A stretch of 7,788 nucleotides of DNA from Euryarchaeota archaeon UBA59 (GTDB lineage: Archaea; Thermoplasmatota; Poseidoniia; Poseidoniales; Thalassarchaeaceae), in NCBI GenBank assembly GCA_002505495.1, contig DAVI01000091.1:13398-21185 (forward strand), read 5' to 3'. Positions 1 to 5,853 of this stretch are shown here, one piece after another; the first letter of the stretch is position 1; each line of letters starts with the position of its first letter. The notes beneath the pieces were generated by a model. The model was given only the letters and a program-made list of their open reading frames with translations, was not told the DNA's origin and did not search any database. Both the position numbers and the translations under genes were made by a program.

Positions 1-48
1 GAACAGGAGCTGCTACGCGATGAGGCGGGCGGGGCGGAAATCATAGAG

Positions 49-780
49 ATGGCACCCGGGACAGCCCCGCCGCGCTCGGCTGGAGGATTCGGCGCCCTCA
101 TTGACCGGAACCGCGACGCCGCAATGACCCAACCACCTCGCATGACGAAGCGACCGCCAAACGCTCCTAAGACTCAGGGCCCTCACAAGGCGCGCCTCCA
201 GGGAGACCAACTGAAGCCAAGCAAAGGCCGTAAGGTGGATACTTCCGACCCACGCGTTGACCTTTGGGTCGCTGAAGGTGCAGAATCTCCCTTCGATGGG
301 TCAGACCCAGCTCCCGAATCCGCCTCTCCCGTGACCGCCCAACCGGCCGACCGGGCTCCTGCGGGTGCAGGCCAAATCCAAGATTTGGGAGATGAGTTGG
401 GGTCGGCAGGGCAACTCGACGAAGAAAACGACGAACAAGAGCCCTTTGAGCCTGCACCAGTAGAGGTCAGAAACGCACTCGCTCACATACGTCGACCCCG
501 CCCCATCCAACACGCTCCGGGGCTCGACATCAACCGACTGATGTCTCTCGGAGAGTCCGAGATGACGATTTTGGAGCAGGCGATTGAGCGTGAAGTCTCA
601 CCATCCGATGAGTTCCTGCAGACCGAATTGGACGTGGGAAGGCCCCGGTTGTCACAACTTTTCAACGGCATGGAGAAGTTCGGCATCCTCACAGCACGGA
701 GGCAGGGCAGATCGCGACTGTTCCGAATCAGTGCTCAGGCCAAGGATCATCTGACCAACCTCGGACAGGGAGGTGAGTGA
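49..780 (+). CDS. Winged-helix DNA-binding protein with long disordered N-terminus
   Basis: Probable DNA-binding regulator of unknown target. Numbered from the ATG at 49, residues 1-155 are rich in Pro, Gly, Ala, Asp and Glu, with a basic patch near 40-62 and an acidic run (DEENDEQE) near 124-131, as in a disordered tail. Residues 162-236 form a MarR-like winged helix-turn-helix: a helix around SDEFLQTELD, a recognition helix around GRPRLSQLFNGMEKFGIL, and a wing TARRQGRSRLF. The start is uncertain. The frame is open from base 1, so the gene may begin outside the window; ATGs at 124 and 142 are alternatives, and none has a clear ribosome binding site. It ends directly against the next gene, so the two are probably co-transcribed. 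The winged-helix call is from pattern alone; I do not recognise the family. Confidence 0.72.
   Translation: MAPGTAPPRSAGGFGALIDRNRDAAMTQPPRMTKRPPNAPKTQGPHKARLQGDQLKPSKGRKVDTSDPRVDLWVAEGAESPFDGSDPAPESASPVTAQPADRAPAGAGQIQDLGDELGSAGQLDEENDEQEPFEPAPVEVRNALAHIRRPRPIQHAPGLDINRLMSLGESEMTILEQAIEREVSPSDEFLQTELDVGRPRLSQLFNGMEKFGILTARRQGRSRLFRISAQAKDHLTNLGQGGE
769..776 (+). promoter_or_regulatory. Shine-Dalgarno site for the beta-propeller gene
   Basis: GGAGGTGA is a full match to the archaeal anti-Shine-Dalgarno sequence, four bases before the ATG at 781. It lies inside the last codons of the upstream gene, which indicates coupled translation and fixes the start of the downstream gene. Confidence 0.75.
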
Positions 781-1809
781 ATGGATGGCGACTGGCGGGT
801 CTCGTGGAGCCACCAGTTGGAGGGCCGTGTGGGCGCCGTCTGCGCCCTTTCGGACGGGATCATCGTCGCTTGCGGTGGTGTTGTACGGCTAATCTCCGAC
901 CTCGGTGACTTTGTCTGGAAGAGGACTTTCCAATTCGACGTCTACAGGCTTGTGGCCGACTCCACGAACGTGGCCGTTCTCTCTGGCCCGGGATTCCATC
1001 TGCTGAGCCTTGCGACAGGTGACCCACTCGGTGAGGGCCGCGCCGTCTCAGGGGGTTTCCGGGATGTGCTTTCTCGGCCGGGCGGTGGCTGGGTGCTCCC
1101 TGACAGGGGTGACCATGTCCACCTGTTCAACAATGAGGGGCGAGGAATCCGCAGACTGCGCCCCGGCAGAATTCGCAAGTTGGTCGGCTGGCTCGACAGA
1201 GAGCATCTGCTGGCGATGGATGACGACGGGCATCTACGCTGCCTGCGCCTGTTCGGCGAGGATAGTCAGCGCATTATCGAGGAGAGGCGTTGGGCGTGGG
1301 CTAGCCGCCTCTCATCCGGACGAATGTTGGTGCAGGCGATGGATGGTAGTATCCTCGAAGGGGTGCCAAACCCGTTCGGGTGGGACTCCTTGGAGCAGTT
1401 GGTATCGACTGGGGTCGACCCATTGGAGGCGGTCCGAACCGGAGACGGCTGGTGGATGCTGACGATGGACGGTTCTCTCGATCGGATTCCACCAAGTGAA
1501 GGGGATGCGCTGCCAGCTGGAGTTATTCTAGCGAGCAACGACGCTGATGTGATGGCATCCTCCACACGCGACGGGCTGCTCCGCTGGTGGGAATCGCCCC
1601 GCCTCATCTCACGAAGGAGCGAACTTCTGCGCAAGTTGGTCTCCGAGGAGCGACGCAGGGTCGACTGGGAGCAGCGGCAAGTCATCTTCGAGGCGGCGAG
1701 GGATGCTGAGGACAACGGTCTGCTGACCCGCGCGGTCGAACTCTATGGCACCCTCGGAAGGTCAGAAGATGTCCATCGGCTACTCGCAATCAAGGAGCGA
1801 GGTGGCTGA
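781..1809 (+). CDS. Beta-propeller protein with C-terminal helical tail
   Basis: Role unknown; probably a protein-interaction scaffold. There is no signal peptide or membrane segment, so it should be cytoplasmic. Residues 1-275 fall into about seven weak repeats of a beta-propeller type, seen as hydrophobic strands broken by Asp-Gly turns (SDGII, DDDGHLRCL, MDGSILEG, MDGSLDRI, RDGLLRWW). WD40 or PQQ-like is the nearest description, though no classical WD dipeptide series is present. Residues 280-340 are helical and charged, first a possible coiled coil (ELLRKLVSEERRRVDWEQRQ), then a TPR-like hairpin (TRAVELYGTLGRSEDVHRLL). The ATG at 781 directly follows the upstream stop and has a perfect ribosome binding site. 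Its neighbours are the winged-helix gene and DUF357, an apparent three-gene operon. The blade count is by eye. Confidence 0.75.
   Translation: MDGDWRVSWSHQLEGRVGAVCALSDGIIVACGGVVRLISDLGDFVWKRTFQFDVYRLVADSTNVAVLSGPGFHLLSLATGDPLGEGRAVSGGFRDVLSRPGGGWVLPDRGDHVHLFNNEGRGIRRLRPGRIRKLVGWLDREHLLAMDDDGHLRCLRLFGEDSQRIIEERRWAWASRLSSGRMLVQAMDGSILEGVPNPFGWDSLEQLVSTGVDPLEAVRTGDGWWMLTMDGSLDRIPPSEGDALPAGVILASNDADVMASSTRDGLLRWWESPRLISRRSELLRKLVSEERRRVDWEQRQVIFEAARDAEDNGLLTRAVELYGTLGRSEDVHRLLAIKERGG
1799..1804 (+). promoter_or_regulatory. Shine-Dalgarno site for the DUF357 gene
   Basis: GAGGTG lies six bases before the GTG at 1811, inside the last codons of the propeller gene. It supports GTG 1811 as the start. 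An AAGGAG at 1792-1797 could instead serve a GTG at 1802. Confidence 0.5.
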
Positions 1810-1810
1810 T

Positions 1811-2125
1811 GTGGCCACAGATGGCTCCAACGACAGAGTCACAGTTGAGTTGGTCGAGAAGTACCTCGACCTGACCGCTCGCGCCAAGGAGAAGGCCACC
1901 CCCATCCCAACATCCGAGGGTGGTGACGCCGATGCCACCCGGTTGGCTGACATGATGCGAATGTGCGATGACTACGCCGCCGACGCCCGACACTTCATGG
2001 AAACCGGAGACCTAGTGCGCGCCTTCGGCGCCATCAACTACGCCCACGCCTGGCTCGACGCCGCGGTGCGCATCGGACTGCTCGACGGCCACGGTGACGA
2101 CCAACTCTTCACTCTCCCCCCTTAA
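1811..2125 (+). CDS. DUF357 family archaeal protein
   Basis: A small all-helical protein of the archaeal DUF357 family, whose function is not established. From the GTG at 1811 it has 104 residues. The family hallmark is plain near the C-terminus: a helix with YAADARHFMETGDLVRA, then AINYAHAWLDAAVRIGLLD (residues about 56-92), preceded by an N-terminal helix ELVEKYLDLTARAKEKA. A Gly/Asp-rich loop joins them. Start choice: GTG 1811 has GAGGTG six bases upstream and begins one base after the propeller stop; GTG 1802 and ATG 1769 are in-frame alternatives that overlap the upstream gene. The tight packing suggests translational coupling with the propeller gene. Family assignment is firm from the signature; the role in this operon is open. 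Confidence 0.87.
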   Translation: MATDGSNDRVTVELVEKYLDLTARAKEKATPIPTSEGGDADATRLADMMRMCDDYAADARHFMETGDLVRAFGAINYAHAWLDAAVRIGLLDGHGDDQLFTLPP

Positions 2126-2218
2126 CTGTCAGAATGGTGGCAATCTCTAAGAACGGTGGAACTTCGAAGCGATTGGTTCACGGACTAGGAGCGGGGCGAA
2201 GATGGCAGGCGGAGCGGC

Positions 2219-2224
2219 GGAGGG
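2219..2224 (+). promoter_or_regulatory. Shine-Dalgarno site for orc1/cdc6
   Basis: GGAGGG sits seven bases before the ATG at 2232. It favours that ATG over the one at 2202, which has only a weak purine run upstream. If 2202 were the true start, this stretch would be coding. Confidence 0.45.
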
Positions 2225-2231
2225 CGAGCGA

Positions 2232-3410
2232 ATGACAGGATATCTAGACCGTATCGGAGCTGGGAAGATACTGGTTGACCCCGAGCCTCTCACCTTCGAC
2301 TTCATCCCACCCGGCCTTATTGGGAGGGATGACAAGTTCGACCACATCGCTTCCATATTCCAATCAATCGACAACTCCCGCGTCTCCTGCCACGTCGCCA
2401 TCACCGGCAAGGTCGGGAGTGGTAAGACAGTCCTCTCACACCTGTTCACCACTGATTTGCAGCGCCACTTGGCGGGCCGCCGTGAAATCCAGGTGGTTCA
2501 TGTCAACTGCCGCAACAACCCCTCCAAGTCACAAGTTCTCCAGAGAATCGTGACCAGCCTCGACGAACGCCATCCTGAGCGGGGCTTCGGCAGCGGCGAG
2601 ATTCTTCAGTCAGTGCGGAAGCAGTTGCACGGCAGCAGGAGCCACCTCCTGCTCGTCCTCGACGAGGTCGACCATCTGCTGCGTGCTGACAAGGGCGACC
2701 TGCTCTACCAACTACTGCGCATCGATGAGGGTCAGGAGGAGAGGGGGACGATCTCTCTGATCATCATCAGTCAAGAGCAGGTGCTCGACCAGTTGGAGCC
2801 CGCGGTACTCTCGCGCTTCGGAAAGGGGCACCACATTCGAATGGAGGCGTACGACGCCGATGCCCTGATGGAAATCGCCCGCCAGCGAGCCGAACTCGCC
2901 TGTCATGACGGCTCGGTGTCGGATGGCGTTCTGCGCACAATCGGTCAGCGAGCCTCGGAGCATGGCGACGCACGCGTCGCCATCGAGTTGCTTGAGGACG
3001 CTGTCAAGAAGGCGGAAATAGCCGGAAGGGATGAGGTGTTGGCAGACGATGTGCGTTTCCTCGCAAAGGGGATTGGACGGCCCGTTGAGCCGGGTGTCGT
3101 AGACGCCCTCAGCCAGCATGCACAATTGGCACTGCTCGCGCTATGTCGGCGACTCAAGAAGGAGGACGAGGTGTCCACAGGTGATGCCGAGAAGCTCTAC
3201 CACGTGGTCTGTGAGGAATACGAAGTCGAACCGCGCAGCCACACCACCTTCTGGAAGTACCTGAAAACGCTGGAGCGGCAGCAACTCATCGAGGCGCGCA
3301 CGGCCAATCGCACCGAGGGGCGGGGCCGCACCCAATATTTCTCCATCCCAGCAGCCATGCCGGGCACCCTCGAAAAGCGGGTAGAATCGGCACTCCAGAG
3401 CAACTCTTGA
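2232..3410 (+). CDS. cdc6: Orc1/Cdc6 replication initiator
   Basis: AAA+ ATPase that binds origin DNA and loads the MCM helicase, combining the roles of eukaryotic Orc1 and Cdc6. From the ATG at 2232 it has 392 residues, normal for the family. The order is: N-terminal entry motif (PPGLIGRDDKFDHI, 26-39), Walker A GKVGSGKT (59-66), Walker B LVLDEVDH (141-148), a sensor 1 strand LIIISQEQ where the usual Asn appears to be Gln, an arginine-finger candidate in LSRFG (193-197), sensor 2 GDARVAIELL (245-254), and a C-terminal winged helix (about 295-375) with TTFWKYLKTLERQQLIE and the wing GRGRTQYF. All catalytic motifs look intact. An ATG at 2202 would add ten residues; the ribosome binding site favours 2232. 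Archaeal origins often lie beside this gene, so the flanks deserve attention. Confidence 0.95.
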   Translation: MTGYLDRIGAGKILVDPEPLTFDFIPPGLIGRDDKFDHIASIFQSIDNSRVSCHVAITGKVGSGKTVLSHLFTTDLQRHLAGRREIQVVHVNCRNNPSKSQVLQRIVTSLDERHPERGFGSGEILQSVRKQLHGSRSHLLLVLDEVDHLLRADKGDLLYQLLRIDEGQEERGTISLIIISQEQVLDQLEPAVLSRFGKGHHIRMEAYDADALMEIARQRAELACHDGSVSDGVLRTIGQRASEHGDARVAIELLEDAVKKAEIAGRDEVLADDVRFLAKGIGRPVEPGVVDALSQHAQLALLALCRRLKKEDEVSTGDAEKLYHVVCEEYEVEPRSHTTFWKYLKTLERQQLIEARTANRTEGRGRTQYFSIPAAMPGTLEKRVESALQSNS

Positions 3411-3467
3411 ACTGAATGTCCAGCAGGGTGGCAGAAATGCTCGGAGCAGCGCAAGATTGAGGGAAAC

Positions 3468-3540
3468 AGCGGCCCCTCACCGATGAAGTGCGGGCAATGT
3501 CAGTCTTCGACTGTAGGGTAATTGCCTTATAGGGGCCGCT
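3468..3540. repeat. Three nested inverted repeats between cdc6 and rps6e
   Basis: The outer arms AGCGGCCCCT (3468-3477) and AGGGGCCGCT (3531-3540) are perfect 10-base reverse complements. Inside them, GGCAAT (3493-3498) pairs with ATTGCC (3521-3526), extendable by one G-T wobble. Inside that, CAGTC (3501-3505) pairs with GACTG (3509-3513) around a three-base loop. The internal loops are asymmetric: about 14 bases on the left and 3 on the right between outer and middle stems, then 2 and 7. It could fold as a long hairpin in RNA or act as a symmetric protein-binding DNA site. The right arm lies just after the candidate TATA box of rps6e. It does not read as a tRNA despite its 73-base span. Confidence 0.6.
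3527..3531 (+). promoter_or_regulatory. Candidate TATA box for the rps6e operon
   Basis: TTATA is the best TATA-like match in a GC-rich intergenic region, about 38 bases before the rps6e ATG. A start site some 25 bases downstream would leave a leader of roughly 10-15 bases. The match is short, and it is partly shared with the right arm of the nested inverted repeat, so the call is tentative. Confidence 0.35.
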
Positions 3541-3566
3541 TGTCGGCGGGACGCTGAGTGATTATC

Positions 3567-4055
3567 ATGGCGCGAAAGACAGATGCTGTGTTCAAGGCGG
3601 TGGTCAACGACACCGACCCCTCCAATGGGGGCAAGTCGTACGCCGTCGAGGTCAAGGGAGCGAACTACAACCACTTCCTCGGGAAGAAGATCGGCGATGT
3701 CGTCGATGGTCAGTTCGTGGGTGAGGGCGACCATTCTCTGCTCGGTTACAAGTTGCAGATCACCGGCGGCTCAGACCGCACCGGAACTCCGATGCGTCGA
3801 GATGTCGAAGGGGGCAACCGGCAGGCAGTTCTCGTCACAGAGGGCGTCGGCTTCAAGGCTCACAAGTTGGTCAGGAAGAAGGGCGAGCGCTACCGCTACC
3901 GATACAGTGGACTTCGCAAGCGCCGATTCTTCCGCGGCAACACAATCACTCAGGATACCGTTCAACTGAACTTGAAGGTCGTCGATGCGGGCAAGAAGTC
4001 GCTCGGCGACATCTTCGGAGGGGAAGCCGACTCCTCCGATTCCAAAGAGTCGTGA
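3567..4055 (+). CDS. rps6e: 30S ribosomal protein S6e
   Basis: Small-subunit ribosomal protein of the archaeal/eukaryotic S6e family, which binds 16S rRNA. At 162 residues it is slightly longer than typical archaeal S6e. Family features are the N-terminal strand region (FKAVVNDTDPSNGGKSYAVEV), the GGSDRTGTPMRRDV motif (67-80), the basic stretch LRKRRFFRGNTITQDTVQLN (116-135), and a short acidic Ser-rich tail (EADSSDSKES). The ATG at 3567 is preferred: GTGAT, part of a Shine-Dalgarno sequence, lies four bases upstream, and the homologous N-terminus begins here. A GTG at 3558 would add three residues. It is the first gene of the S6e, aIF2-gamma, PIN cluster known from many euryarchaea, and its stop directly abuts the aIF2-gamma frame. 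Confidence 0.95.
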   Translation: MARKTDAVFKAVVNDTDPSNGGKSYAVEVKGANYNHFLGKKIGDVVDGQFVGEGDHSLLGYKLQITGGSDRTGTPMRRDVEGGNRQAVLVTEGVGFKAHKLVRKKGERYRYRYSGLRKRRFFRGNTITQDTVQLNLKVVDAGKKSLGDIFGGEADSSDSKES

Positions 4056-5321
4056 TTGGCATGGAGAAGGAGTGGGTTTCAACTGGCAAACAAACTCCCT
4101 CAGCAGCCTGAAGTCAACATCGGATTAGTAGGTCATGTGGACCACGGAAAGACCACTCTGACCCAAGCCCTCTCCGGAACTTGGACTGACACCCACTCGG
4201 AAGAGCGAAAGCGCGGAATCTCAATCAAGTTGGGCTACGCCGACACCGCATTCTACAAGACCCCGAAAGGTCAGTACTACACCACGGGCAAACACCCGAA
4301 AGGGAAGGATGACGTCCCAAAGGAACTCTCCCGGGTCATATCATTCGTCGATGCGCCCGGTCACGAGACGCTGATGGCGGTGATGATCAGCGGTGCCAGC
4401 ATCATGGATGGCGCGCTTCTTCTCATCGCTGCCAACGAAGAGTGCCCCCAAGCACAGACCCGCGAGCATCTGATGGCGCTGGAAATCGCCGGAATCGACA
4501 ACATCGTCGTGGTTCAGAACAAAATCGACATCGTCTCCAAGGAGCAGGCGCTCAACTCCTACAAGCAGATCAAGGACTTTCTCGAGGGAACAATCGCCGA
4601 GAGTGCCCCAATCATCCCCGTCTCTGCCCACCACGATGTCAATCTCGATGTCCTGATACAAGCGATTGAGCAGTTCATTCCGACTCCGGAAAGAGATTCA
4701 AAGGCGAGTGGCCTCATGCACATCGCCCGTTCCTTCGACATCAACCGGCCAGGCGCACGCCCGAACGACCTCAAGGGTGGAGTTCTCGGTGGCAGCATCG
4801 TTGACGGCACATTCAGTGTCGGCGACAGGATTGTCGTTGCGCCCGGAAGGAAGGTCACACAGGGAAACAAGGTGTTCTGGGAGCCGCTGGTCACGACCAT
4901 TTCGAGCATGAAGGGTGGCGGACAAAACCTCGACACGATGCACGCGGGCGGACTGTGTGGAATTGCCACTCCTCTCGACCCAAGCCTCACCAAGGCTGAC
5001 GAACTCACTGGACAGGTGGCTTCCCGAGAAGGGGAACTCCCGCCGATATGGAATTCAATCGAGCTCGACTTGACTCTCCTGAAGGAGATGGTGACCGGTG
5101 GCGGTGGAAGCGCCGACAAGGTGCGACCCCTGCAACCCAACGAGATGCTGATGGTCAACTCAGCGACGGCAACTTCCGTCGGAGTGGTCAGCAAGGTGAA
5201 GGGGCGCGACGCCACACTCACGCTGCGACTACCAATCTGCGCGCCAGAGGGTGGGAGAATCACCCTCTCACGGCGGGTCGGAGCCCGCTGGCGCCTCATC
5301 GGCTACGCCACCATCAAATGA
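4056..5321 (+). CDS. eif2g: Translation initiation factor aIF2 subunit gamma
   Basis: GTPase subunit of aIF2, which brings initiator Met-tRNA to the small ribosomal subunit. Numbered from the TTG at 4056 (421 residues): G1 GHVDHGKT (26-33), switch region ERKRGISIKLGYAD (50-63), G3 DAPGHE (99-104), G4 NKID (155-158), G5 around SAHHD (190-194), then two beta-barrel domains ending RRVGARWRLIGYATIK. Length and motifs are those of a full aIF2-gamma. Two oddities stand out. There is no in-frame ATG: the options are TTG 4056, directly after the S6e stop, or a CTG at 4083 that would give the family-like start ANKLPQQPEVNIG and has AAGGAGTG upstream. Also, the zinc-knuckle insert (about 66-90) contains no cysteine at all. 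Family identity is secure; the start is not. Confidence 0.96.
   Translation: MAWRRSGFQLANKLPQQPEVNIGLVGHVDHGKTTLTQALSGTWTDTHSEERKRGISIKLGYADTAFYKTPKGQYYTTGKHPKGKDDVPKELSRVISFVDAPGHETLMAVMISGASIMDGALLLIAANEECPQAQTREHLMALEIAGIDNIVVVQNKIDIVSKEQALNSYKQIKDFLEGTIAESAPIIPVSAHHDVNLDVLIQAIEQFIPTPERDSKASGLMHIARSFDINRPGARPNDLKGGVLGGSIVDGTFSVGDRIVVAPGRKVTQGNKVFWEPLVTTISSMKGGGQNLDTMHAGGLCGIATPLDPSLTKADELTGQVASREGELPPIWNSIELDLTLLKEMVTGGGGSADKVRPLQPNEMLMVNSATATSVGVVSKVKGRDATLTLRLPICAPEGGRITLSRRVGARWRLIGYATIK
4068..4074 (+). promoter_or_regulatory. Possible Shine-Dalgarno site within the aIF2-gamma start region
   Basis: AGGAGTG (preceded by another A) lies about eight bases before the CTG at 4083. It would serve a CTG start for aIF2-gamma, the only start-like codon near the position where family members begin. 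It does not help the TTG at 4056, which lies upstream of it. Confidence 0.3.
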
Positions 5322-5322
5322 G

Positions 5323-5421
5323 GTGGATGAGGTGGTCAGTTCCATCGGTTCTCGAGTGGGACAACACTTTGCGCCCTTGCGAGCAACTGGGGCAACACTA
5401 GAGTTGGAGGCGAACGAGTGA
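5323..5421 (+). CDS. Possible 32-residue small ORF between aIF2-gamma and the PIN gene
   Basis: It starts with a GTG one base after the aIF2-gamma stop and ends in a TGA that overlaps the GTG start of the PIN gene (shared GTGA at 5418-5421). That is the overlap expected between coupled genes in an operon. The product would have 32 residues, ending ATLELEANE, with no family I recognise. The GTG lacks a ribosome binding site, so the ORF could be chance; a second ORF in another frame (5318-5401, 27 residues) covers much of the same gap. Either it is a real small gene or this is an untranslated spacer of 96 bases. Confidence 0.28.
   Translation: MDEVVSSIGSRVGQHFAPLRATGATLELEANE
5406..5410 (+). 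promoter_or_regulatory. Shine-Dalgarno site for the PIN gene
   Basis: GGAGG lies seven bases before the GTG at 5418, good spacing, and fixes that GTG as the start of the PIN-domain gene. Confidence 0.65.
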
Positions 5422-5789
5422 CCAAGGTTCTGATCGATTCCTGTGGTTGGGTCGCTGCCGTGGATGGTGGAGTCAACTTCGACCACGCCCTCTCCTCCCT
5501 AGTGGGTACCTTCGAGCCGGTCGTCCTTCCCCAAGTCAGGAAGGAACTGCAGGCCGTGCAGGAGGGCCGTTCGAAACCCCTTCTCCTCGACCTCTTGGAC
5601 GGCAGGTCCGAAGCCGTGGAGCCACCGGAGGGCATGAAGCACACGGATGACCAGTTGGTTGCGATGGCGATGGAAAACTCGTGGCCGGTTCTGACCATTG
5701 ACCGCGCGTTGAAGCAACGCCTCGCCGATGCCGGCTGCCCATTCATCGAGGTGGTGTCGGGTCGAACACTCCGTCTCATCGAGTTTTGA
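5418..5789 (+). CDS. PIN-domain ribonuclease, Fcf1/Utp24-like
   Basis: A 123-residue single-domain PIN protein, probably a metal-dependent endoribonuclease. The four acidic residues expected in the active site are visible: Asp7 in VLIDSCGW, Glu43 in QVRKEL, Asp77 or Asp78 in HTDDQL, and Asp95 in LTIDRAL. The C-terminal strand and order of elements fit the archaeal group related to eukaryotic Fcf1/Utp24, which acts in 18S rRNA processing, rather than VapC toxins; there is no antitoxin-like partner. Position after S6e and aIF2-gamma is conserved in many euryarchaea and supports a ribosome-related job. The GTG start has GGAGG seven bases upstream. The usual second aspartate of the first motif (LLDTN) is replaced here by Ser-Cys, a mild oddity. 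Substrate is inferred, not shown. Confidence 0.88.
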   Translation: MTKVLIDSCGWVAAVDGGVNFDHALSSLVGTFEPVVLPQVRKELQAVQEGRSKPLLLDLLDGRSEAVEPPEGMKHTDDQLVAMAMENSWPVLTIDRALKQRLADAGCPFIEVVSGRTLRLIEF

Positions 5790-5823
5790 GCGGTGGCAAA
5801 CGCTGACCCATCCGGCACAGCAA

Positions 5824-5829
5824 TTATAT
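5824..5829 (+). promoter_or_regulatory. TATA box of the winged-helix regulator gene
   Basis: TTATAT, within CAATTATATT, is centred about 27 bases before the ATG at 5854. That is the standard archaeal TATA-to-start distance, so transcription should begin at or within a few bases of the ATG and give a leaderless mRNA. It is the clearest archaeal promoter in the window and marks a break from the S6e operon. Confidence 0.65.
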
Positions 5830-5836
5830 TCGCGAA
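5829..5836. promoter_or_regulatory. 8-bp palindrome TTCGCGAA next to the TATA box
   Basis: TTCGCGAA is a perfect palindrome that begins on the last base of the TATA box and ends some 18 bases before the start codon. Archaeal repressors often bind between the TATA box and the start site, so it is a candidate operator for autoregulation by the downstream winged-helix protein. The site is short and may be chance. Confidence 0.3.
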
Positions 5837-5853
5837 GGCGGAAACAACTCCGC

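Noticed and set aside
1010..1462. Plus-strand ORF of 150 codons inside the propeller gene
   Set aside because: It is in another frame of a gene with a strong ribosome binding site, and its product is Cys/Trp/Arg-rich without any domain pattern.
3468..3540. A tRNA gene, because the outer stem spans 73 bases
   Set aside because: There is no TTCRA-type T loop, the outer stem is 10 bp rather than 7, and the central hairpin has a 3-base loop rather than a 7-base anticodon loop.
3478..3560. Box C/D small RNA
   Set aside because: CGATGAA and CTGA-like strings occur, but no ordered set of C, D', C' and D boxes with proper spacing can be laid out.
4559..5299. Long minus-strand ORF (246 codons) opposite aIF2-gamma
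   Set aside because: It is fully antisense to a conserved GTPase gene, its product is rich in Ser, Pro and Arg with no recognisable motif, and it is a typical shadow frame.
5728..5853. Longer N-terminus for the winged-helix regulator from ATG 5728
   Set aside because: It overlaps the end of the PIN gene, the extra residues look non-coding, and the TATA box at 5824 would then be inside the gene.
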